Assembly: GCF_018446385.1 (NCBI RefSeq)
Contig: NC_055991.1
Span: forward strand, 96,331,712 to 96,395,711
DNA: 64,000 nt
Source: Zingiber officinale
Taxonomy: Eukaryota > Streptophyta > Magnoliopsida > Zingiberales > Zingiberaceae
Reading direction: 5' to 3'
A model generated the notes under the pieces. That model did not search any database. It was not told the origin of the DNA and saw only the letters and a list, made by a program, of their open reading frames with translations. The position numbers were made by a program, and so were the translations under genes. Every line of letters begins with the position of its first letter. Position 1 is the stretch's first letter. This document shows, piece by piece, positions 33,044 to 46,016 of the stretch.

Positions 33044-36000
33044 ATCTCCCACTTATACTAAAAGATTATGCTGTCATACATCTGATTCCCAACCCTTCAA
33101 CATGTCCATCAAAAGCTCTTGCCTTAAGGACCTTAGTGAAAAAATCTATAGGTCATCATCTAGGTAGCAACAACTTCTCCTCGTTTATACGATTTCTCGT
33201 ATTGGGTGGTACTTGCGCTCTATTGTGTTTACTTGCCTTATAGACTTATGGTTTCTTCAAGTTTGCTCTGCACCAATATTATTACAATAAATTGTAATAA
33301 TCTTTGGACAAACCAGAAATCATATCTAAGTCTATCTTGAGGTTGTTGAGTCATTCAGCTTTTATGGCTACCTCAGAGGCTTGCCATATACTAAACTTCT
33401 ATGGTGGAGTCCAGAAAAACACCTATGCTTATCACTCTTCCATAGTTATGACTTTACCTCCTAAAGTAAACACAAAACCCCGAGGTTGACTTATTATTGT
33501 CCCTATCCGATTGGAAGTCAAAATCCATGCAACCCACAAGGACCAAATTAACTGCCTTGTAAGTTAGCATATAATCTCTAGTGCATCTAAGGTACTTCAA
33601 TATATGCTTTACTGCAGTCCACTGTCCTTGTCCAGAGTTATTTTGATATCTGCCAACTATGCCTTTGGCAAAACAGATTTCTTATCTCATGCATAACATT
33701 CATTAGGCTTCCGACAGCCGAAGCATAAAGAACTGCCTTTATTTCCTTTATCTCCTTTAATGTCTACAGAGACATATCTTTAGATAAAGTTACTCCATCC
33801 TGAAAAAGTAAGAAACCTTTCTTGGAGTTTTGCATGCTTTAAAACGAGCAAGGATTTTTCCGATGTATGAAGCTTGGGATAAGTAAAATATTCTTTTCTT
33901 GCGATCCCTTATTACTTTGATCTCAAGAATATATACATTCTCCCAAGTCCTTTATATCTAATTGTTTGGACAACCATACCCTTACTTCTGACAACATTTT
34001 GATATTGTTTCCAACTACCAAAAATGTTATCTATGTATAGTACAAGAAATACCACCACGCTTCCATCACACCTTTTGTATACACAAGACTTATCCGGTTA
34101 CTAAATATATCCATAGGTCTGAATTACTTTGATAAACCGGATGTTCCAAGACCTTGAAGCTTTGCCTCAGTCCATAGACTGATTGAGCTTTACACAAGAT
34201 GCTCTTAGCCCTTTGCAATGAACCCTTCTGGTTGCTTTATATGGATGCTTTCTTCAAGACTTCCATTAAGGAATGCTGTCTTGACATCCACTTGCCAAAT
34301 AGATAAAAGAATCCGGATAGACTTAAGCATGACTACCAGTGAAAAAAGTTTCCTTTTTCATCAAGCCTTGCTTTGAAGGTTTCAACCTTCCTGTCTATCC
34401 CTCTTTTCCTATTATAGACCTTTTACACCCAAAGGCTTTTACACCACTTGGTGGTTCTATAAGCTTCCAGATTTTATTAGAATACATATATTCTAATTCT
34501 ATTATTCATTACTCTTTGCCAAGATGCTGTATATTTATCTTGGAGTGCTTCGTCATATGTCCGGAGATCAGGTTCATGCCCTTCAGGGATCGAGTTCAAA
34601 AACTCTCCCAAAACATGAACCTATTTAGGTTGCCTAACAACCCTCCCACTACGACAAGGCACTTTCTGCAATTGTGTATCATTTGTGATACGTGTTGCAG
34701 TTTTCTTGTGGTATCTCATCTTGTACAGTTGGTACTAGGTTAGACATGTCCTTTATTATTTCCTTAAGAACAAATTTACTTATGAGCACTTGGTTCATTA
34801 TATAGTCCTTTTCTAAAAATCAGTCATTGATGCTAACAATGACCTTCTGATTTTTAAGACTATAAACCTACTTTTGTTTATCTAGGATAACTTACAAACA
34901 AGTGAACTCCTATCCAACTTATCATTGTCTCTCTTTAACATATGTGCTGGATTACCCGAATCCGAATATGCTTCAAAATAGGTTTTCACCTATTCAGCAA
35001 TTCTATATGAGTAGAGAGTTCTAACTTGGAAGGTACTATGTTCACTTTCGTTTTCAGAGTTTATCCTTAAAACAAATTTGGTAATTTTCTGAATAACTCA
35101 TCATCTATCTAATTATTCCATAAGAGTCCTTTACCTTCTTTCTACTACACCATTCTGTTGGGGTGTACCAGATGCAGTTAGTTGGGATTGAAATCCAACT
35201 TTTGATAAGTGACTCCTAAAATCTCTCAAGAGGTACTTGCCACTACGATCTTCCATAGTGACCTTTTACTTTAACATTTCTCCACATCAACCTTGTACTC
35301 TTTGAACTAATCAAAGTACTTAGTCTTTCGGTACATTAAGTAAATTTATTTGTATCTTGAATAGTTGTCTATTAAATAGACAAAATATTCAATACTACCT
35401 CTTGTCTGGATAGTCATAGGATCACACAAATCAGAATCGTTTTCAACATATCTTTGACTCCATACCCCTTGGACTTAAAAGCTTCTTGGTTATTTTCCTT
35501 CCAAGTAAGACTCGTAGGTTGGAAAGATTTCCACTACCAATGAACCCAAAAGTTCATCAGCTACCAATGAATCCTACTCAAGTATAACCTAGCTTTAGAT
35601 GCCAAAGATATAATTGGTTCATTTCCGAAGGTTGCTTTCTCTTAAAATTAGAAGATGTGTTACTAATTTCCATTTGTTGCATCGTGGGAGTTTATTGGAT
35701 TATAAATTGTCAACCATCATACCAGAATAGATAACTTTCCTATTTTTCTTGATAACAACTTTGTTATCAAAATAGACATAATATCTATAATAGTTTAGAA
35801 ACTGAAATCAGGTTCTTTCTAAACTTGGTACGTAAAGACAATTACTTAAAATCCATATTTTATTCTTATCAAAGGATAAACATCTCCCACTGCAACAGTT
35901 ACCACTTTTACAGTAGTGCCCATGTGGACGGTGATTTACCTTTCATTTAGTTATCGGGTTTCCTGGAACCCTGCAATGAATTGCATACATGATTAATGGC

Positions 36001-36200
36001 ATCTTGTATCTACACTCCAGGTTCTGGTAGATAACACCACTAGACATGTTTCAACTAATGAATTACATACACCTAAATTGTTCTTAGTTCTAAGAAGACA
36101 GTCTACCTTAATGTCCAAGTCATATTTCCAATCATTACAATTAGGACTACTAAGTCTTTTTCTATAGTATGATTACTAGGGATTGACAAACATCCTAAGA
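33044..36200 (-). pseudogene. Heavily eroded copia pol in the gutted element
   Basis: Minus-strand translations recover only islands: RNase H/RT end 'YASAVGSLMN' (about 33,725), an RT island 'VVFLVLYIDNIFG' (about 34,035-34,075) where the catalytic YVDD has become Tyr-Ile-Asp-Asn, and integrase 'TASGTPQQNGVVERR' (about 35,150-35,195). Between islands there are many small deletions and stops; no frame longer than about 130 codons survives, and the largest frame (34,339-34,743, plus strand) is spurious. No gag was recognised further right. Confidence 0.8.
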
Positions 36201-37558
36201 ATCACAAAAACATTTGGTCAAGATCAACTCCTTAAAATCTCCATGAATTTTGTGTATACAAAATCGAAGAGAAGATTTTATTCATTAATTTTATTATCTC
36301 GTCAACTTTACTTTATGACGAATAAAATTAATAGTTGATCTGTCTTTGATCAAATATTTGGTCAAAACTCTTTGAATTTAAAATAACATTGATTCCTCAA
36401 ATAATATTATTTAAATTTACCAACACCTCAAACACCGTGAATTTTGCATGCCACGTTAGTGTGGACGTATACAAATTCAACATTTGTAAAAGGAGGGTTT
36501 TACCCATTAACTATCTTGTCAACGTATCTTTATGACAAATAAAATTATCTCAAACACCGTTAATTTTGTATGCCACGTTAGTGTGGACGTATACAAAATC
36601 AATCATTTGTAAGAGGGGTTTTAACCCTTTAATTTTATTATCTTGTCAACCTAGTTTTATGACAAATTAATAGTTGGTTTCATTTGGTCACACAAATAAT
36701 AGCAGTGACTCCGATGGGGAGGATACTATTAGATGTGTCTAAGTGTATACCATTACTTGACACTAAGTCCATTAATAAGATTATGCCCCTTCCGTTGGGG
36801 AAGATCACACGCTCTTAATTAACTTCCTATAGTCATCCAAAAATGGAAGTCTGTTCTAGTGATCCACAAACAAGCTCATCCGTTATGGAGGAAGGCACTC
36901 AGAGCCAACGCGCAAGCTTGTTTGCATCACTTACAAACCAGTAATGGAGACCATGGGATTTACTTAAAAATCCCTCTCCCACTTAGTTATTTATAAATGA
37001 GGAATTTTAACTATGCTAGCCTACTAAATATGTAAACCAACATGCACACACAGCACAATATAAAAGCAATAAATAGAAAATCTAATTTTCAACTATTATG
37101 GCTTTTATCTCTAGTTGTCCTCCGTGTGTTGTCATCCCAAGCTGCTGCCATATTTGGCCACCGCTACCGGGTCTAGCTGTCGCATCCATCTTGCTCCTAG
37201 TTCCGCTGCGCCTCTGGTCCTCAGAAAGTTCCACGCTTTGCAAGATTAGATCCGCGACATAAATAGAATTTTACATTTTGATCCTATATTCCATAAAAGG
37301 AATGTACATGTATCTAGATCAAAAATAAAATCCTAATAAAACTAAATACAGCTCCTGCTATATTTTATAATACAATCATGCACACACAATAAAATGCCCT
37401 TGACATGTCCAAGGGTCCAATCACACACATAATAACTATAAGCCATAATAGTTGGATCCTGCATCCACAAAGTTAGCACATCCTACTATTAACCTGCCTA
37501 AATTATGTATGACATGTGCATAATTAAACTAATACCAAATACACAAAGGCAAAACCCT
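36201..37558 (-). other. Leader of the gutted element with a tandem duplication
   Basis: No coding sequence recognised. Two tandem copies of about 115 bp, each containing 'gccacgttagtgtggacgta', lie at about 36,425-36,545 and 36,546-36,660. Where gag would be expected, between here and pol, nothing gag-like was seen. Confidence 0.6.
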
Positions 37559-37571
37559 AGCTCTGATACCA
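37559..37571 (-). other. Primer binding site of the gutted element
   Basis: Minus strand TGGTATCAGAGCT lies two bases inside the LTR edge and matches the plant tRNA-iMet primer site exactly. Confidence 0.92.
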
Positions 37572-37573
37572 AT

Positions 37574-40237
37574 TGTTGGTTGCTACTCGGAAAGCCTAGA
37601 GGTTCCACTGTACAAAAATTTTGTACAAAGGTCTGAACCTTTTCCTAGCTACCATGTGTTCTTTTAAATTAAATTTTGGATCGCCTGCGGAACTTAACAC
37701 GTTTGATCCAAAACGTAATCTATTTGTTCTTTTAGGTTTTGACTTGGATCTCCTGCGGAACTTAACACGTTCGACCCAAACCACCTTAAGTTATTAATTC
37801 CATTAAATATTAATTTCCATAATTAGTTCCCAGTACTGACGTGGCGAGGCACATGGCCTTCTTGGATATGGGAGCAACCACCACCGACTAGACAAAACCT
37901 TTTATAGAAATCTAATATTTAATTTCCTAAAATAACTTTAGGTTAACCGAAAAGAACAATCAAATCACAAGGAAAAATAAAACAAAAGAACACAACTTGA
38001 AAACATATTCGAAATACTAGAATCGTAAGCCTCTTGTATTTGGTATTATTTCCAAAAATAACTAGTATGATGCGGAAAGAAAAAATACTAGTTATACCTT
38101 TTAGAAAGACCTCTTGATCTTCTACCGTATTCCTCTTCTAACCTCGGGCGTTGTGTGGGCAACGATCTTCCGAGATGAGAATCCACCAAAGCACCTTCTT
38201 CTCCTTTCTTCAAGTTTCGCCCAAGCAAAGCTTCCAAAGATGAAGATCTTTTCCACCAACCAAGCTCCAAGGGATACAAGCTTTCTCCTTCTTCTTCTTC
38301 TTCTCCAAGTAGTATCCGCCACCACAAGAGCTCCAAGCAAATAGAGAAGGTTCGCCACCACCAAGAGGATGAGAGGAAGAAATGGTCGACCACAACACCA
38401 AGGAAAAGAGGAGAGAAATAATAGAGGTTGTTCACCATGAGCCTTCTCTACCCCTCTTTTATAATCCTTGGTCTTGGCAAATAAGGAAATTTAATTAAAA
38501 CTTCCTTAATTCTTTTGCCATGAAAAGGAAAAATTTATTTAATTAAAACAATTTTCCTTTTCTCAATTTACATGGCCGGCCACCATCAAGCTATAAACAA
38601 GGAGAGTTTTAATTAATTAAAACTTCCTAATTTGTCTCCAGAAATTTATAAAATTTCTCCAATAATTTAATCCCTTCATGATTGGTTTATAAAAAGGAAA
38701 TTTAATAAATTAAAATCTTTCTTTTAAACATGTGGATAAAAATAAAGTTATCTCTAAAAATTAAAATCTCTTTTGATCTACAAATAAGGAAAGATATCAA
38801 ATCTTTTCTCAATCTTTTGTAGAAACTAATAAAAGAGAATTATTAATTTTTAAACTTTTCTTTTAAATCATGAACATGGTTAAAAAGGAAAGTTTTCTTA
38901 AAATTTAAAATCCTCCTTTAATCAACAAATAAGGAAAGATTTCAAATTTTAAACTCTCTTTTAAACATGTAGATGATTTACAAATAAGGAAAGTTTTTAC
39001 AAAAATTAAAACCATCCTTTTAAACTACAAATAAGGAAAGAGATTAATCTCTTCTCTTAATCTTTTGTAGAAAACTATAAAAGGAAATTTTTAATTTTTA
39101 AACTCTCTTTTAAAATCATGATATCCACATAAGAAATAATTCTAATAAAAATCCTTTTAATATTCTAGTGGCCGGCCACCTAAGCTTGGGACCCAAGCTT
39201 TGGCCGGCCACCTACATGACTCATCCACTTGGTCTTGGCCGGCCCTAGCTTGGGTTCCAAGCTAGCTTGGCCGGCCCCATTGGATGGGTAAGAAGGTGGG
39301 TATGCGGTGGGTATAAATCTCTATATACTAGAGGCTACGATAGGGACCGAGAGGAGGAATTGGTTTTGGTCTCCCGATGAAATTAAGCATCCCGTGTTAG
39401 ACCCGAACACACAACTTATTTTCATCAATAATAATTCATTCCACTAAAGAACTATTATTGAACTACCGCACCAATCCCAAATTACATTTTGGGCTCCTTC
39501 TTATTATGAGCATGTTAGTCTCCCTGTGTTTAAGATATCGAATGTCCACTAATTAAGTGAGTTACTGACAACTCATTTAATTAATATCTAGGTCCAAGAG
39601 TAGTACCACTCAACCTTATCGTCATGTCGGACTAAGTCCACCTGCAGGGTTTAACATGACAATCCTTATGAGCTCCTCTTGGGGACATTATCAACCTAGT
39701 ATCTCTAGGACACAGTTTCCTTCTATAATCAACAACACACACTATAAGTGATACCATTTCCCAACTTATCGGGTTTATTGATTCATCGAACTAAATCTCA
39801 CCCATTGATAAATTAAAGAAATAAATATCAAACATATGTGCTTGTTATTATATTAGGATTAAGAGCACACACTTCCATAATAACTGAGGTCTTTGTTTCT
39901 TTATAAAGTCAGTATAAAAGAAACGACCTCTAATGGTCCTACTCAATACACTCTAAGTGTACTAGTGTAATTATATAGTTAAGATAAACTAATACCTAAT
40001 TACACTACGACCTTCCAATGGTTTGTTCCTTTCCATTATGGTCGTGAGCTACTGTTTATAATTTATAAGGTACTGATAACATGATCCTCTGTGTGTGACA
40101 CCACACACCATGTTATCTACAATATAAATTAATTGAACAACTACATTTATCATAAATGTAGATATTTGACCAATGTGATTCTTATTTCTAGATAAATGTT
40201 TATACCAAAAGCTAGGCTTTTAGTATACACTCTAACA
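37574..40237 (-). repeat. 5' LTR of the gutted copia-type element
   Basis: 2,664 bp; near-identical to 30,372-33,043. It has the same palindromes at 39,170-39,285. Confidence 0.94.
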
Positions 40238-41586
40238 GTTAATGACCGATCCTGCTGGATACCTATAGAAGCGGTTATAACCGGTTCTAAAGGTGTAGTT
40301 ATAGAAACGATTAAAACCGCTACTACTATTATTGAATTAACAATTTTACAAAAAAAAATCCTATTTTCTATTGTACCGGTAGAATTCCAAATCAAATGCT
40401 TAAATTTAAATCAATTGACAATATTCATATTTCATTTCACAAACCTAATTTATTTCCATAACACATAAATATAAATTTGATTACCAAATCAACACATAGA
40501 ATTTGTATTTCATTTCAAAATATTCATAACATTTAACTCCACACTATAACACAAACATAATATTTTCTTCAATCTCCAAAATATATACAACTTTCAATAA
40601 CAAGTTTTTCTCTATCAAAAAAAACATCAAAAGGCATGTGCTCCAAACAACAAAAGGCATGCGCTCCCAACGACAAAAGACGTGCTTCAAGCGACAAAAG
40701 ACATTTGCTCCAACCTTCAATAGCAACCTTCAATAGAACCACCAAATTATATTCTATCAACATATTTGAATATATAATAAAAAAAATATTTAACAAAAGC
40801 TTATACCAAACAAGAAGACAAGTAAATATTTAACAAGATGGCAGTTTTGTTGTAGACTTTTCTTTAGTCCGTATGTTCAATCATCACCAATCAATAACCA
40901 AACTAAATTAGTTTAAAAACTAATAAAGTTTAACCAAACATAAAACCTATACTAGGTCACCAAACCTCATGCCACAGTAGAGAGCTAAATTCAATAAGTT
41001 TAACTGGGACATTGTGAATAAGCTTGCTGATTAAGAAAAATTCAAATTTGCAATTGTAACATGGAGACAAAAAACTAATGATGAATTAGGAGGGAATAAA
41101 CAATTGCCTAGATTTGTTATCAAATTCTAACTTTGGATGAAATTGATGTTTACTGAAACTTAGGGTAAAAATCTAAACTAAATTAAGCAATTCACCCTTG
41201 TTAGATTATCATGCCAATATATATGCCAAAAGATATATATTAGTAATAGAAGACAAGTTTTGTTGTCCTCTGCGAGTGGGGTCTTGGCACACTTGGAAGT
41301 ATGAACTATGCATGCACCAGTAGGGTTGATACAATAGCTTCTTGTTCCCACTATAATGCAGGAAAGAACATTCAGTAGACCTACAAGAACGAGTTCTTCG
41401 AGCTCTATGTTTATAGGTTTTGGGCCAGGTATCACAATAACTTTCACTGAGCTTAAGCTCTAATTAACACAGTTTATATACTCCTATAGGAAGAATTGTC
41501 TACAAAGTAAAAGCTTGGCAACAGTACAATATATATTATATAGCATGTACAAAGTAAAAGCTTGTGTAATTAAAAAACCAACCTCT
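40238..41586. other. CACTA internal sequence between the nested element and tnpA
   Basis: Starts with the interrupted subterminal unit ('gttaatgaccgatcc', 'agaagcggttataaccgg'), then about 1.2 kb downstream of the tnpA-like stop codon, presumably its 3' flank. No coding sequence supported; short frames at 40,150-40,830 are AT-rich noise. Confidence 0.6.
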
Positions 41587-43629
41587 CTAGTTATTATCTG
41601 TTTCTGGTGATGAGGAGGATCTACACCTATCTTCTTCCGCACGTGATGGAACTTGTTGTTGCATAATATTTGCAAACATAGCTGCCATCTACAAAAATAA
41701 ATAAATTTGCTATTAATGTACTTAACAATACAAATAATTTTAAACAATTATTTTTTAGTGAGAAATGTTATTACTTGTGCCGGTAATAATTCGGGTCCAC
41801 GAGAGCCCCCAACACTTCTCGACATCATACTTAACATTACTCGTGCAAAATTTTGGATCTGATCATTATCTTGCATTTGTTTTTTCATCAGCTCTATTTC
41901 TGTTTGTCGTTGTGCTTCTCGCAACTCCATATCTTTAATTTTCTCTCTCATTTCGTTAAATTTGTCCGTCAAATCTGAATTTGAGTGATAATCTTGCCAA
42001 TACATTGAGGTACGTTTACATTGCTCTGGGAAAACTTGGCTAGGTAGCGCACCAGCTCCTAAACATCGCACCCGACCAGAATGCTCAGGTCCAAAAACCT
42101 CACTATATAAAGAATATAATTAAAGTCGAATCATATGTAACAACTTTTACAAAAATAAAATGAAATTATAAGTAAATTGTTACCGAAATGCCTCCTCATG
42201 AACTTCCAATGGTTGTGTTCCTTCAGGTTTATCTTGGAGGAGACGATCTACAGCCTCTTTAAGTAAATTCTAACAAGAAAATAATTTGTTACTATAAATA
42301 AAAAAATATATAAAAGTTAACTTAAAAAGTAAAATTTTATTACCTCAATTCGTATTGCCTCATCGTCAATAGCGGCACCTCCTTTCTTTCTACTTCTCCG
42401 ACTTAATTGTTGTATTTCAATACGACTTGGTTTTCTACCATTCTCTTGAGACTAACAAGATAAGAAATCCACATTTAACACAAAATATTAATAGAATAAA
42501 TTATTCTATAGGTGCAACAACTTATATTACTAATTTACACATTTCATCAAAAGCTAACTAATATAAATTACATTGCTTGTAATCAATGTTTAGAATCTCA
42601 TAAAACCTTGAAACTTCAACGATAAGAGCATTAAAGTGTAAAACAATAAATGAACATTGAGAAACTAATTATAAAGAAGAAAAGAAAAAATTTGATTCTT
42701 ACAAATTTATATTCCAATGACGGAATATTAGTGCATCCCTGTGCATGAGTCCCTTTCTTTTTGTTTGCATTTTCTCTATTGATTTTTGAAGTTTTCTGGC
42801 ACAAAAATTTATAATGAAATTATAACATTTATAAACTTATGTCCAAAATAATTCATACTAGTAGTACCTCAGTAGACTTCCAATAGTTACATAAAACTTC
42901 CCAAGTTTGAGGTGTCAATCCATGAGGAATGGGTTGTATTGCAACAAGCTCTTCTAGTGAAGTATTTGAATCATAAGATGTAGCTTTCACTTCAGTCCTC
43001 CACCGTCTCCATGCGGCCCCCATCATTTGCATTATAACTCTTCTATGGTGATTGGGAATATAGAAACGTGCCTATAAACATAAAATAAAATATGTTCATG
43101 CTTTAAATTTAAAATTGAAGCTAAACTCTTGTAAACTTACGGTAACAAGTTTCCATGCATCATTCAGGCGATTTGCCGGCATTTTTCTCCAATCTAAAAA
43201 ATGTAGGGGCAACACAAGTCCATTCCGTGCAATAGTCCCAATAAAATTTGCAAGCGTCGGTTGTAAATCACCGTAAGGTTGTCCCCTTTCATTGAATTCA
43301 ACAACGAGCACATGATCAGGATGTAATGCATGAATATCTCTCATGATAGTCTTGCCACGTTTTCTTTGCTGACTTTGGGATGAAGACATGACCTCATTTT
43401 CAACTGAAAAAAGTAATTTGCACTTAGTGTTGCAAAAATAATTTACTGTTCATATCCAAAAATATTTTTCACCTTGTTCATTAACCTCCTCATTTTGTAT
43501 CTCCAATGGTGAATGGGATGTTGTATATTGTGATTCATTTCCATCATCAACTCCTCTGTTACTTGATTCTTCTCTCCTAGATCGTCTTTGGCTATTTTGG
43601 ATTAGCTTTCGCATTCTTTTGTTTGCCAT
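41587..43629 (-). CDS. tnpA-like CACTA protein (Transposase_24 / Ptta-En-Spm type), apparently intact
   Basis: Eight exons with GT-AG introns keep one frame from ATG to TAG (446 codons): 43,629-43,473; 43,403-43,141; 43,071-42,868; 42,795-42,703; 42,451-42,344; 42,269-42,184; 42,102-41,775; 41,688-41,587. Exon lengths 157, 263, 204, 93, 108, 86, 328 and 102 fit in phase at each junction. The protein has a basic start ('MANKRMRKLIQNSQRRSR'), a conserved middle ('NERGQPYGDLQPTLANFIG', 'WRKMPANRLNDAWKLV', 'GAAWRRWRTEV'), and a C-terminal coiled coil (about residues 350-385) ending in Met/Gln-rich sequence. The family pairs with TNP2 transposases in plant CACTA elements and is thought to bind subterminal repeats. 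No stop or frameshift is seen, unlike the transposase gene to its right. Exon choice rests on splice signals and frame only. Confidence 0.85.
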
Positions 43630-44990
43630 TTTCGAAAGTTACCTACATAACACAATATAGAAATATAAGTGAACATCCATCATCAATATTGTCAAATAGA
43701 TTACAAATGGATCAATAGGGAGGTATAATGCATGGTTGGTGGCCAATAAGATTGACTATATAGAGCCTTTCATTGAATTACAAAAGAATAATGTTAGCAT
43801 TCTTCTCAATCGACCTTATTGTTTCTGATGTTCTCAAAAAAAAAATTCTGATTGTCTCTTGCAGGTGCTGGAAGGCCTCCTGCAGGTGCTCAAAAGAAGA
43901 AGCATACAAAATTGATAATTGGAATTGTAATAGGCAAGTAAAAAAGTTGGCTCAAAATTAGTGTCTTGCAGATGCCACCAAAACCAGAATTCTCTTGAAT
44001 CTTCATTTAAAAGTTATGAATGTTATTAGAACACAATGTTTAGCTGCCAAGTTTCTATGTAAGTTGTGGTCAAAACATTTTCTTTGCACTTTGTATACCA
44101 GAGTAAACATTTGTCTTGCACTTGCTAACTGATCATTAGTAATCCTAATTTGTGTAGTGAGATTATAATAAAATCTTAAAATGAATGGCAATATATAACT
44201 AACCCACGATTGGAAATTGATAACTGCAAGTTTGGTTAAATATCATCAGTGACTACTTGAAGTTCAAGTGGGATGAGCTAATAAGACTTTGTTATTATAA
44301 TAAACTTGTAATTAACATAACTCACAATCTAGTATAACATGATTGAAATTAATACATCAAAATTGACAAACTCTTTATCAAGAAAAAATTAGAGAGAAAG
44401 GACACAGCAGCGGACACAGCAGCAGCGATGAACACAGGACACAGCAGATAGGAATTAGGAAGACACAAGTAACAATAGGTTTACTTATATGCATCAGGAA
44501 ATCACAGGCTCTTGTAAGACACATTAAGCAAGACCTAAAAGCCCTAATAGCAGATAGGAATCAGAAATAGGTCGGCGACGATAGCTAGGTCAAATAGTGT
44601 CAAGAGGAGGTTATGCTAGCTACGTACCTGGGAGGAGACAGAGGTTCCCCTTGCTGTGTAATTGGAAGGAGGAGGCGGAGGTCAGAGGCTCGTCGTCAGT
44701 GATGGGATGAATCCGATCGACGAAACAGAACACAACAGCGGGCACAGGAGCGGGCACAGCAGCGGCGATGAACACTTTGGCAGAATCGCGCGGTAGGAAA
44801 TAGCGGGAGTAAGAAGAGGGGAGGGAGATACAGAGCAGCGAGCGTGAGAAGAGGGAGGGAGATACACGGACATTGGCATAATCGGGCGGTAGGAATTTAG
44901 GAAAATAGCGGGAGTGAGAAGAGGGAGGGAGATATAGCGGGAACGTGAAATTTTGGGTAATTTTGGGTGGTATTTGAGTGAGGGAAATTA
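43630..44990. other. CACTA region upstream of tnpA
   Basis: No coding sequence. Includes 'cacagcagcggacacagcag' repeats (44,403-44,450 and 44,735-44,775) and two copies of 'tttgagtgagggaaattaat' (about 44,973 and 45,019). It could contain the promoter of the tnpA-like gene; no TATA box can be assigned with confidence. Confidence 0.5.
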
Positions 44991-45045
44991 ATATAAAGTT
45001 TTATTTTTATTTTATTTTTATTTGAGTGAGGGAAATTAATTTGGG

Positions 45046-45620
45046 TGGTCCGATCCATAGATCTCTGGACCGATCAGGACTCATCCTGATCGGTCTGGAA
45101 GGAGTCTGATCGGTCTGTGGACCGATCAGCCTATGGGTGGATCGGTCCACAGACCGATCCCCCCTCTCGATTTGAGTCCCAGCGTCTTCTGATCCCTTCT
45201 TGCTGATCGATCTGTAGACCGATCAGATATCCCACAGAATGCTTCTGTGTGGTTACTGATCGGTCCACAGGCCGATCAGATAACCCACAGAAACTATCTG
45301 TGTGGTTTCTGATCGGTCCTTAGACCGATCAGAGACTTCAAGTATCACTGGATCGATCCCCCCTCTCGCTTTGAGTCCCAGCATCTTCTGATCCCTTCTT
45401 GCTGATCGATCTGTAGACCGATCAGATATCCCACAAAATGCTTCTGTGTGGTTACTGATCGGTCCACAGACCGATCAGATAACCCACAGAAACTCTCTGT
45501 GTGGTTTCTGATCGGTCCTTAGACCGATCAGAGACTTCAAGTATCACTGGATCGGTCTGTCGACCGATCCAGTCGCACAGAGTATCACTGGATCGGTCTG
45601 TTGATCGATCCAATGTCCCT
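45046..45620. repeat. Array of CTGATCGGTC palindromes, with an internal duplication
   Basis: About a dozen copies of CTGATCGGTC...GACCGATCAG near-palindromes, mostly 'gatcggtctgtggaccgatc'. A block of about 190 bp is present twice in tandem (45,155-45,345 and 45,355-45,545), shown by 'tttgagtcccagc' followed by 'tcttctgatcccttcttgct' in both. The same motif is found at 4,604-4,890. Confidence 0.88.
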
Positions 45621-45667
45621 GAGCTAGTTTTAGAGCCTCCCAGCCCTAAACCCTAACGTCTTCCTGG

Positions 45668-46016
45668 TCCAGAGAACGAGCTACCAAGCCCTCTCTGACC
45701 TAGTCCGGAGAACGAGCTACCGAGCCCTCTCCGACTTCGTCCAGTCCAGAGAACGAGCTACCGAGCCCTCTCTGACCTAGTCCGGAGAACGAGCTACCGA
45801 GCCCTCTCCGACCTCGTCTGGTCCAGAGAACGAGCTACCGAGCCCTCTCTGACCTCGTCCGGTCCAGAGAACGAGCTACCGAGCCCTCTCTGACCTAGTC
45901 CGGTCCAGAGAACGAGCTACCGAGCCCTCTCTGACCTAGTCCGGTCCAGAGAACGAGCTACTGAGCCCTCTCTGACCTAGTCCAGAGAACGAGCTGCCGA
46001 GCCCTCTCCGACTTCG
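45668..46016. repeat. Minisatellite, nine copies of a 36-46 bp unit
   Basis: Unit built on 'gagaacgagctaccgagccc' then 'tctctgacctagtccggtcc'. Nine copies of 'gaacgagct' are countable; unit length alternates because some copies lack 'ggtcca'. It lies in the LTR between the palindrome array and the LTR start. Confidence 0.92.

Larger units (their letters stand above)
30372..40237 (-). mobile_element. Copia-type LTR element with intact long LTRs and a gutted interior
   Basis: 9,866 bp; LTRs 30,372-33,043 and 37,574-40,237; exact 5-bp duplication GTTAA (30,367-30,371 and 40,238-40,242). On the minus strand the primer site ATTGGTATCAGAG lies just inside the right LTR and the purine tract AAGTGGGAGAT just inside the left one, so it is transcribed leftward. 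The interior is only 4.5 kb and its pol is full of small deletions and frameshifts, while the LTRs are nearly identical. It therefore looks like a non-autonomous element moved by proteins from elsewhere. Confidence 0.93.

Noticed and set aside
34339..34743. 134-codon open frame on the plus strand
   Set aside because: It lies antisense to the eroded copia pol and has no recognisable domain.
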